Under the pieces are notes generated by a model. It was given only the letters and a program-made list of their open reading frames with translations, ran no database searches and was not told the DNA's origin. Positions 1-5,494 of a stretch of DNA of 5,862 nucleotides are shown here, piece by piece; position 1 is the first letter of the stretch, and each line of letters begins with the position of its first letter. The translations under genes were made by a program, and so were the position numbers. The stretch lies in assembly GCA_031287295.1 (NCBI GenBank), contig JAITTH010000169.1, positions 1 to 5,862 on the forward strand, read 5' to 3'. The stretch comes from Eubacteriales Family XIII. Incertae Sedis bacterium. Its GTDB lineage: Bacteria; Bacillota; Clostridia; Peptostreptococcales; Anaerovoracaceae.

Positions 1-955
1 TCTTAAAAGAAACCTTGTCATTTTTTAAGGAAAAAAGCGGCACATAGATATCGTACATACGCAGCTTCGGCAATTTCAAAATTTCTTTGCGCACATTCAT
101 ATAGCGGTGCAGCAAGTTCAGGTTTTCTCCGACGGTTTGAATCAGATTGTCATAAACACGCACCGGTACATTGTCTGCGGAAAGTGCACGTTCTAAGGCA
201 CTGTTATATCCGCGAATGCGCGAAGTAACGGTGTCCACCTTGGTGTTGTATGCGTAATTTGTTGCCAGCGCATTGATATGGGAATCGTAAACCCGGTACA
301 TACCTTCGAACGCCGCCTTGCGCACTTTGCGGTTCTTCGATTCCATGAAAGTGATGTAATTTCCATGTGTGAGTTCGACTTTATGCGCGTTTTCGTCTGT
401 GATCTTTCCAAATCGCAAATCGGCATTGTTTAACATCGTGAAAACTTCGCCTGTGCTGCCGAGCACCTCTCCGAGCTGAGCCATCAAATGCTCTTGATCT
501 TTGGGCAGTACGTGCGCTTTTTGCCGTTGAATCACCTCAATGCTGTAAGTGTATTTGCGCAATCCCGCAGAAGAGACCATGTAAGCATCCAGTTTCTTCT
601 TTGGAATGGAAAGAAATTCCGGTGTAAAGAACGACAAGGCTGCCGAAACCTCTGCGATGAGGGTTTGGGCACGATCGCAAAGCGTCTGATATTTTGAGAC
701 CTGATTGTCTTCGTCACGGCGCATCCTTGCATAGACAAATACTTTTTCCGTCAATTGCCAAACATGATCGGCGTCACGAAAGGCCGACAGAAGCGTTTTT
801 GCGTCTTTCCCAAGTTTTCCGGAATACTTTTTTGTGTAATTTTCGGCGTTTTCTTTTGCCTGCGCGAAATCGTCTTCCCAAAGTTTTTCATTTGGATACA
901 TTGCCTTCAGATTCCATTTGGAACGCGAAGGGATTTCCGAACGTTTTTTTCCCAT
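1..955 (-). CDS. pepF: Oligoendopeptidase F, N-terminal part (runs off left edge)
   Basis: This is a partial gene. About 318 codons are open from the ATG at 955-953 to the left edge, with no stop or frameshift. The M3-family zinc peptidase it encodes cleaves short peptides in the cytoplasm. The start reads MGKKRSEIPSRSKWNL, the usual PepF opening with a Trp-Asn-Leu near the N-terminus. Further matches to the family are the SIEVIQRQKAHVL segment near residue 140, NNADLRFG at about 176-183, LTHGNYITFMES at about 195-206 followed by an Arg/Lys-rich 'RKVRKAAFEGMY' stretch, and YDIYVPL at about 301-307. Family members are about 600 residues long, so roughly half is missing, including the HExxH zinc site, which cannot be checked here. 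The start is supported by AAGGA at 968-964, eight bases upstream. An in-frame GTG at 982-980 is possible but less likely. The gene is divergent from murI. The family call is firm; the physiological substrate is unknown. Confidence 0.93.
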   Translation of the reverse strand, partial: MGKKRSEIPSRSKWNLKAMYPNEKLWEDDFAQAKENAENYTKKYSGKLGKDAKTLLSAFRDADHVWQLTEKVFVYARMRRDEDNQVSKYQTLCDRAQTLIAEVSAALSFFTPEFLSIPKKKLDAYMVSSAGLRKYTYSIEVIQRQKAHVLPKDQEHLMAQLGEVLGSTGEVFTMLNNADLRFGKITDENAHKVELTHGNYITFMESKNRKVRKAAFEGMYRVYDSHINALATNYAYNTKVDTVTSRIRGYNSALERALSADNVPVRVYDNLIQTVGENLNLLHRYMNVRKEILKLPKLRMYDIYVPLFSLKNDKVSFK

Positions 956-985
956 CCTTAGATTCCTTGTATCGTTGCTCACGCG

Positions 986-1014
986 TTGACTGATTTTTCA
1001 ATTCGTAATAAAAT
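986..1014 (+). promoter_or_regulatory. Probable sigma-A promoter of murI
   Basis: TTGACT at 986-991 and TAAAAT at 1009-1014 each match the -35 and -10 consensus at 5 of 6 positions and are separated by the ideal 17 bases. Transcription would start near 1021 and give murI a leader of about 59 bases. The element overlaps the start region of the opposing pepF promoter, so the two are unlikely to be occupied by RNA polymerase at once. Confidence 0.6.
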
Positions 1015-1015
1015 T

Positions 1016-1026
1016 ATTGAATCAAT
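1016..1026. promoter_or_regulatory. Small dyad between the two start sites, possible operator
   Basis: ATTGA-A-TCAAT is a perfect 5+1+5 inverted repeat centred on 1021. Two more complementary pairs flank it after one mismatch. It lies exactly where the predicted pepF and murI transcription starts meet and touches the pepF -10. The position suits a repressor site, but the arms are short and AT-rich, so chance is a real possibility. I do not recognise the motif of a named regulator. Confidence 0.2.
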
Positions 1027-1055
1027 TATAACATATGGTCCAGCGCTTCCGTAAA
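1025..1055 (-). promoter_or_regulatory. Probable pepF promoter (extended -10)
   Basis: On the minus strand a perfect TATAAT lies at 1030-1025, preceded by TG plus one base at 1033-1031, which is an extended -10 element. A weak -35 candidate, TTTACG (4 of 6 matches), lies at 1055-1050 with a 19-base spacer, so the extended -10 probably carries most of the activity. Transcription would start near 1018, about 60 bases ahead of the pepF ATG. The call is inferred from consensus matching only. Confidence 0.55.
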
Positions 1056-1079
1056 CGACTGAAAAGAAAGTAGCATCCT

Positions 1080-1907
1080 ATGGATAATCGTCCGATTGGT
1101 TTTTTTGATTCCGGGTTAGGAGGTCTCACCTGCGCGTCGTATTTAATGCAGGCGTTACCACTTGAACGGATTATTTATTTTGGTGACACGGCCCGTACGC
1201 CCTACGGTTCGAAAGCACTTTCTACCATTCGCAATTTCAGTTTTGAAATTAGCGATTTTCTTGCCGGGGAAAATGTGAAAGCCATCGTGATTGCATGCAA
1301 TACCGTGAGTTCCACCTGCCTTGAAGATCTACGCAAAAGACATCCGCACATCCCGATTATCGGCGTCATTTCACCGGCAGCACACTATGTTGCAGAAAAC
1401 TGTACAGAGGACGATCATATCGGCATCATCGGGACAAAGGTAACCATCCAAAGCGATGCCTATCGAACAAAAATTTTATCCTATAATCCGACACTCAATC
1501 TTTACGAAACGCCCTGCCCCGCATTTGTACCGCTCATCGAAGAAGGCATCATTCAAAATGAGATCATGGATCTCACCATTCGGTATTATCTCGACCATTT
1601 TATATCCTATAACCGCATCAATACGTTGGTTCTCGGCTGTACACACTATCCGCTCATCCGCCAAAACATCACAAAATTATATCCGGATTTGAATATCGTA
1701 GATCCATCCGAGGTCGTGCTTTCGGGCATCCAAAAAACGCTCGAACAAACCGATAGTTTTGCGGAAGAATCTACAGGTGAAAACATTTTCTACGCAAGTG
1801 ATTTATCCGAAAACTTCATGATGATGATCAATCGCATTTTGCAAATTCGCGGCTTTACCGTATCTTTCAAAAATTTTGATTTGGAGGGAAAAAAGAATGA
1901 GCTATGA
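1080..1907 (+). CDS. murI: Glutamate racemase MurI
   Basis: This cofactor-independent cytoplasmic enzyme converts L-glutamate to D-glutamate, which MurD adds to the peptidoglycan stem peptide. The 275-residue length is normal for the family. All signature regions are present: FFDSGLGG at residues 8-15 with the Asp-Ser pair, TPYG at 40-43, the first catalytic cysteine C73 in IACNTVS (many family members have ACNTAS), and the second catalytic cysteine C187 in LGCTHYP, followed by Thr188-His189. These residues form the two-base mechanism known for the family. The ATG at 1080 puts the DSG motif at the usual distance from the N-terminus. The Shine-Dalgarno is weak (GAAAG at 1066-1070), unlike the GGAGG of its downstream partner. 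The last 11 bases overlap the next gene, so the two are probably co-transcribed and coupled. The function is secure; regulation is inferred. Confidence 0.97.
   Translation: MDNRPIGFFDSGLGGLTCASYLMQALPLERIIYFGDTARTPYGSKALSTIRNFSFEISDFLAGENVKAIVIACNTVSSTCLEDLRKRHPHIPIIGVISPAAHYVAENCTEDDHIGIIGTKVTIQSDAYRTKILSYNPTLNLYETPCPAFVPLIEEGIIQNEIMDLTIRYYLDHFISYNRINTLVLGCTHYPLIRQNITKLYPDLNIVDPSEVVLSGIQKTLEQTDSFAEESTGENIFYASDLSENFMMMINRILQIRGFTVSFKNFDLEGKKNEL
1883..1887 (+). promoter_or_regulatory. Strong ribosome binding site inside the end of murI
   Basis: GGAGG is followed by nine bases and then the ATG at 1897. It decides the start of the acidic protein gene. An in-frame ATG farther upstream at 1876 would place this site inside the coding sequence and has no ribosome binding site of its own. 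The site lies within the final codons of murI. Confidence 0.8.
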
Positions 1908-2475
1908 AGAATTGCTTAAAGTCTTGGAAATCGAATCCGCACAAGATTTTGCCTTTTTTGAACAGTATGCTGAACTGGTAGAAAACGAAGAAGAACTTGC
2001 CTACGAAGCGCTCATGCAGCTTCTGGAGGAGGTCGATTACGAAGCGCTTACCGAACTGACCGAAGGCTATTTTGAAGAACTCCTGCGTTACATGCCGGAT
2101 GAAGCCACAGACCTTTATACTTTACTCGACACCATTGGAAAAACCTTGGCAAGCATCGCACGGACAATGGAAACCTCCGAAAATCAGCAGATGTACGGTG
2201 ATGAGTTCATAAAATTTCGCAATTGGTTTCTGTTCGACAGCGAAGTTCGGTGCATACCGATTGACGAAGGAGACGATGCGGAAGAACTCCTCGTTCCGGT
2301 TTCGGAAGCACTGACGCTCTATCGTTCCCAGAATTTAACCGAAATCGAATATCAATTTGATTTTGAGGATGCACTCAACTACAGCATTGACGAATACATC
2401 GTATCGCTTTCTTCCTTGGACAGCGAAGAAGACGAAGACGATGAGGACGAGGCAACCGACTACGACGACTATTGA
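1897..2475 (+). CDS. Highly acidic protein of unknown function, coupled to murI
   Basis: I do not recognise this 192-residue protein. It begins MSYEELLKVLEIESAQ and has no signal peptide or membrane segment, so it is probably cytoplasmic. By hand count it has about 57 Asp/Glu against 8 Lys/Arg, an extreme negative charge. Residues 1-90 look mainly helical, with Leu and Glu alternating. Residues about 101-170 look like a mixed alpha/beta region (FRNWFLFD, then an IPIDEGDDAEELLVPV stretch). The last roughly 18 residues form an almost purely acidic tail with Tyr near the end. The start is set by GGAGG at 1883-1887, and the gene overlaps murI by 11 bases in the +1 frame, which suggests coupled expression. 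The stop overlaps the convergent DUF975 gene by 7 bases. The tail is coded by GA-rich triplets prone to slippage. No function is assigned; the operon link to murI is the only clue. That it is a real gene is well supported by the start signal and intact frame. Confidence 0.85.
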   Translation: MSYEELLKVLEIESAQDFAFFEQYAELVENEEELAYEALMQLLEEVDYEALTELTEGYFEELLRYMPDEATDLYTLLDTIGKTLASIARTMETSENQQMYGDEFIKFRNWFLFDSEVRCIPIDEGDDAEELLVPVSEALTLYRSQNLTEIEYQFDFEDALNYSIDEYIVSLSSLDSEEDEDDEDEATDYDDY

Positions 2476-3593
2476 GGCGTCTGCGGTTCTTCGGTATTCG
2501 GATTCTCTTGCAGGGGAGGCAGTTCTGTAGGTGACTGTGCCACTTCCGGCAGTGTCGTTACCGGTTCTTCGGTATTTGGATTCTCTTGCAACTGTCCCTG
2601 TTCTTGTATGGGTAAGGGTAAATTCTGCGGTTCACATATCGACGGGTCTGAATTTGTATGAACTGTGGTTGGCATCGGTACACCAATACCCCCGGCGGTC
2701 TCATAAAAAACGGTTATTGCCACACCTCTGTAAAAAATGACGAGTCCGGCGCAAAGTGCTTCAGAAATTGCTAATACAATCTCTATCGCATTCGTGGTTG
2801 CTTGTCCAAAGTCAACGAAGGGTATGACAAAAAGGATCAAAATCACAAACATGACGATAAAGAGTGCGACAAATGAAAGAAGCATCCAACCCAGGAAGCT
2901 TAAATCCAACAGAAACAATCTTTTCTTGTTGCCCTTTGTTAAAATTTTACTGATTCGAATGGCATCCATCACCTTCATTTTGGGATTGTCGGCCAGAATA
3001 AGATACGCAAAGTAATATCGGTATGCCGCAATCATGCCCGCGAAAGTCAACACGAGAAACAATAGGACGTCCAATAGTTGATTCAAAACAGCATTTCCGG
3101 TCTGTATCGAATCAAACCCGAGCAGACCCAGCAAGATACTCCCCGGCAGATAAGAAACCATTGCCCATAAAACAATAAAAACGGTGGTCAGCAAACAGAG
3201 CAAAAATGCGCGTCCGAAATTTTCAAAACCGGAAAAGAGTAAAGAAATGTCAACATTTTGCCCACGACGGAATCGTAGGTAGATATTCTGTATCCCAAGA
3301 GATAGGGGCCCGCTAATGGATACAAACAAACCAAAAATAATCAGTGCAATGAGAATCAGTTGGGCCGATTTCGATGAGGAATAAGGAAGACCATACGAGA
3401 TACGCGTTGCCTGATTCACGGCTTCCACATTAAAATTGGTAACGACCCGGACGAGGGTATTCGGAAGCGTTATAAGCAATAAGTAAATAACACCATAGAG
3501 GAAGGCCTGTTTCCCGCGTGATTCCATATGTTTTCGCGCCAAAAAACGAAAAAGACCCAATGGTTCCGTTACAATTCTTTTTTGATAGTTCAT
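2469..3593 (-). CDS. DUF975-family integral membrane protein with repeat-containing tail
   Basis: This 374-residue protein has about six membrane segments, near residues 31-52, 77-102, 128-158, 168-200, 229-258 and 268-297. DUF975-like features are FRRGQNVDISLLFSGF at about 108-123, a Trp...Leu-Pro-Gly segment at 143-151, the ILADNPKMKVMDAIRISK loop at 199-216 followed by KGNKKRLFLL, LSFLGWMLL at 231-239, and IFYRG near 286-290. The family is widespread in Firmicutes and its biochemical role is unknown. Residues about 303-374 form a soluble Pro/Gln/Glu/Thr-rich tail holding two copies of LQENPNTEEP, which is not something I associate with the family core. The start ATG overlaps the whiA stop (ATGA), with GGAGG at 3605-3601, so translation is probably coupled to whiA. 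The 3' end overlaps the convergent acidic-protein gene by 7 bases. Family call fairly secure; function unknown. Confidence 0.85.
   Translation of the reverse strand: MNYQKRIVTEPLGLFRFLARKHMESRGKQAFLYGVIYLLLITLPNTLVRVVTNFNVEAVNQATRISYGLPYSSSKSAQLILIALIIFGLFVSISGPLSLGIQNIYLRFRRGQNVDISLLFSGFENFGRAFLLCLLTTVFIVLWAMVSYLPGSILLGLLGFDSIQTGNAVLNQLLDVLLFLVLTFAGMIAAYRYYFAYLILADNPKMKVMDAIRISKILTKGNKKRLFLLDLSFLGWMLLSFVALFIVMFVILILFVIPFVDFGQATTNAIEIVLAISEALCAGLVIFYRGVAITVFYETAGGIGVPMPTTVHTNSDPSICEPQNLPLPIQEQGQLQENPNTEEPVTTLPEVAQSPTELPPLQENPNTEEPQTPQ
2484..2590. repeat. Two direct 29-bp repeats coding LQENPNTEEP in the DUF975 tail
   Basis: Copies lie at 2484-2512 and 2562-2590. They are identical at 28 of 29 bases (C or T in GTATT[C/T]GG) and are offset by 78 bases, exactly 26 codons, so both encode the same ten residues in frame. 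The bases between them are not obviously repeated. The near identity, including synonymous positions, points to a recent duplication or ongoing homogenisation rather than slow protein-level selection. Confidence 0.85.
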
Positions 3594-4537
3594 TCTAGCT
3601 CCTCCGCAAAAGTCTCTATCCGTTTCATACGCGCTGCCACAGCTGATTTTCCAATAGGGGGATGAAGCAATGCTCCAAGCTCCGACAAAGTGGCATCAGG
3701 ATGATCGATCCTTGCAAGTGCTGTGTCTAATAACGCAGGCGCAAGATCGTCCAATCGATCCATTCTTTGTATCTGCCGGATGAAGGAAAGTTCACGCTCG
3801 GAAGCGGATAATGTCCTGTCCATATTTGCATGATCACAATTGTTCGCGCGATTGGTCTGATTCCGTATTTCTTTCATTATACGAATTCCTTCGAATTTCA
3901 GCAACTGGCTGTGGGCACCCATGAGCGTTAAAATATCTTTGATCTGCTCGGACTCTTTAACGTACACGATGTGGTTCCCACGGCGCTGCCTCGTTTTTAC
4001 ATGCATGTCTGTGAAACTGCCCAACAGACGTTTTGTGGCAATCATCATCTGTTCTTCGGCAAAAATCACTTCCAAATGATAGGTATCTTGAGGGTCGGAC
4101 AAGGTTCCTGCTCCGAGGAAAATTCCGCGAAGCAGCGCCTTCCGGCAACATTTTTTCTTGAAAAAACGCGCGTCTAAGCCACCTGAGATCGAATCGATAC
4201 CTTGTTTATCGCCGGGGATAACGCCAATCTGGCGAAGAATTTTTCCGCCACCTTTTGCAGCCGAAACGGACAGTTCATAGACGCGTCGATTGCGCAAAAA
4301 TTCATGTTCCCCAACCATAAGGCGTGCGGAAATTCCAAAACGTTCAAGAAGCAGTGTCTTAATTCTTCGAGCAACAACGGGATTTTCCGTTGCGATTTTA
4401 ACGCCAAGATTGCCCTTCCCTTCGATGACAATTGACCCGCAGGTGCGAACGAAACCGCAAAGTTCGGATGCTGCGCAACAACTTTTGCCAAAGGGACTTC
4501 GCGCAATTTCATTTTTTACGTCAGTTGAAAACGACAC
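3590..4537 (-). CDS. whiA: WhiA, LAGLIDADG-like and helix-turn-helix regulator
   Basis: WhiA is a DNA-associated protein, a sporulation regulator in Streptomyces and a factor tied to division and growth in Bacillus. The 315-residue length is normal. The N-terminal part matches the homing-endonuclease-like fold that has lost catalysis, with SELCGFVRTCGSI at 24-36 and GIFLGAGTLSDP at 138-149 followed by YHLEV. A hinge region carries RNQTNRANNCDHANMDR at 225-241. The C-terminal helix-turn-helix domain spans about 270-315, with LSELGALL and IGKSAVAARMKRIE. The start is GTG at 4537-4535, supported by GGAGG at 4549-4545. It lies inside yvcK, giving a 22-base overlap. The stop overlaps the DUF975 start. 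The order rapZ-yvcK-whiA is conserved in Gram-positive bacteria and supports the call. Confidence 0.97.
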   Translation of the reverse strand: MSFSTDVKNEIARSPFGKSCCAASELCGFVRTCGSIVIEGKGNLGVKIATENPVVARRIKTLLLERFGISARLMVGEHEFLRNRRVYELSVSAAKGGGKILRQIGVIPGDKQGIDSISGGLDARFFKKKCCRKALLRGIFLGAGTLSDPQDTYHLEVIFAEEQMMIATKRLLGSFTDMHVKTRQRRGNHIVYVKESEQIKDILTLMGAHSQLLKFEGIRIMKEIRNQTNRANNCDHANMDRTLSASERELSFIRQIQRMDRLDDLAPALLDTALARIDHPDATLSELGALLHPPIGKSAVAARMKRIETFAEELE

Positions 4538-5484
4538 GCGATCGCCTCCGCAACAGCCTTTGCATTATGTCGCACATAACCTTTATAGGATTCAATAAAA
4601 TTACCTGTTATCAATTCGATGTTTTCCTGCTCAAAATAAATTCTGTCTTCTTCCGTCGGCATAAGCTGACCGGCACCATCCAGCGTATAGGTTTCCAACA
4701 GATCTGCCTCGAGTGCCATCGTATTCCAGATGGTGCAATGAATTTTTACACCTTCCAAATAACTTCGCAACACACGAATATGATCGCTTACGCCAAGACC
4801 GCTGGTTTCATAAGGTTGCGTCATGACATTGCCGATGTAAATCGTCGCCACATCACGTTTTATCAATTCTTCGGTTAAGCCATTCGTTAAAAAATTAGGA
4901 ATGATGCTCGTGTAGAGACTGCCCGGACCTATGATTACAAGATCCGATTCACGAATCGCTTTGCGCGCCGTATCGGAAAGCTGCGCGATGCCACCCGCGG
5001 TAAATACGCCGGAAATCGGAGAATTTTCGCGTCGTACCACATGGGGAATCGCCGATTCTCCAACGACGATATTCCCATTTTCCAGTTCCGCACAGAGTGT
5101 CATCTTTTCGGCACAGACAGGAACAACGCGACCGCTTACTTTTAGAAGATCGCTTATTTTTTCAATGCCTTTTTCGAAGTTTCCATAGATTTCGGTTGCT
5201 GCGGCAATGATGATGTTTCCGACATTCTGATCGTGCAATCTGCCTCCGGAAAAACGATAGGCAAGCAGATCGCGCATCCCTTCCTCTTCATTAGCAAGCG
5301 CAAGCAAACAGCTTCGCACATCACCGGGCGGAAGCATTCCCAAATCTTCCCGGAGAACGCCACTGCTGCCACCGTCATCTGCAACGGAGACAACCGCTGT
5401 GATATTCACATTGAAGAGACTTTTGATTCCACGAAGCAACACGGAAAGACCCGTACCGCCGCCAATTACTACAATGTTTGTCAT
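4516..5484 (-). CDS. yvcK: YvcK/GlmR, UDP-GlcNAc-binding CofD-like regulator
   Basis: YvcK belongs to the UPF0052/CofD-like family. In Bacillus it binds UDP-GlcNAc and adjusts carbon flow toward cell-wall precursors, and it is needed for growth on gluconeogenic carbon sources. The 322-residue protein carries the nucleotide-type glycine motif IGGGTGLS at 7-14, VADDGGSSGVLRED at 34-47, PPGDVRSCLLAL at 52-63, NVGNIIIAA at 87-95, and IIGPGSLYTSIIPN at 184-197. The ATG at 5484-5482 is chosen because it gives the family N-terminus MTNIVVIGGGTG. Upstream in-frame ATGs (at 5550 and 5529) lie in the rapZ coding region and have no ribosome binding site. The chosen start also lacks a Shine-Dalgarno at normal spacing; it begins 10 bases after the rapZ stop, so it may depend on translational coupling. 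The 3' end overlaps whiA by 22 bases. Confidence 0.96.
   Translation of the reverse strand: MTNIVVIGGGTGLSVLLRGIKSLFNVNITAVVSVADDGGSSGVLREDLGMLPPGDVRSCLLALANEEEGMRDLLAYRFSGGRLHDQNVGNIIIAAATEIYGNFEKGIEKISDLLKVSGRVVPVCAEKMTLCAELENGNIVVGESAIPHVVRRENSPISGVFTAGGIAQLSDTARKAIRESDLVIIGPGSLYTSIIPNFLTNGLTEELIKRDVATIYIGNVMTQPYETSGLGVSDHIRVLRSYLEGVKIHCTIWNTMALEADLLETYTLDGAGQLMPTEEDRIYFEQENIELITGNFIESYKGYVRHNAKAVAEAIACRFQLT
4545..4549 (-). promoter_or_regulatory. Ribosome binding site that supports the GTG start of whiA
   Basis: On the minus strand GGAGG is followed by seven bases and then GTG at 4537-4535. The site is inside the last codons of yvcK. It supports the non-ATG start, which also yields the family-typical N-terminus MSFSTDVKNEIA. 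Confidence 0.75.
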
Positions 5485-5494
5485 GGGTGTATTT

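Noticed and set aside
193..993. Several 68-99 codon ORFs on both strands between 193 and 993.
   Set aside because: They lie inside the continuous pepF reading frame, which matches a known family along its whole visible length. Their translations look like random Arg/Ser/Cys-rich shadow sequence with no start signals.
1876..1896. An upstream in-frame ATG at 1876 as the start of the acidic protein.
   Set aside because: It has no ribosome binding site and would put the strong GGAGG at 1883-1887 inside the gene. The ATG at 1897 has ideal spacing.
2559..2574. A TACCG-GTTCTT-CGGTA hairpin considered as a terminator for the murI operon.
   Set aside because: The stem is only five base pairs, and the following sequence is not a clean U-tract on either strand. 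It is better explained as part of the repeated coding sequence.
2484..2590. Two 29-bp near-identical repeats that could look like a tiny CRISPR array.
   Set aside because: There are only two copies, the 49-base interval is long, both copies and the interval lie in frame inside the DUF975 coding sequence, and there is no cas gene in the window.
3590..4537. WhiA as an active homing endonuclease, given its LAGLIDADG-like N-terminal half.
   Set aside because: The gene is in its standard operon position with the C-terminal helix-turn-helix domain, and this family is known to have lost nuclease activity. No intron or intein is present.
4174..4878. Overlapping ORFs of 77-148 codons on both strands opposite or within whiA and yvcK.
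   Set aside because: They are out-of-frame shadows of two strongly conserved genes and show no recognisable motifs or start signals.
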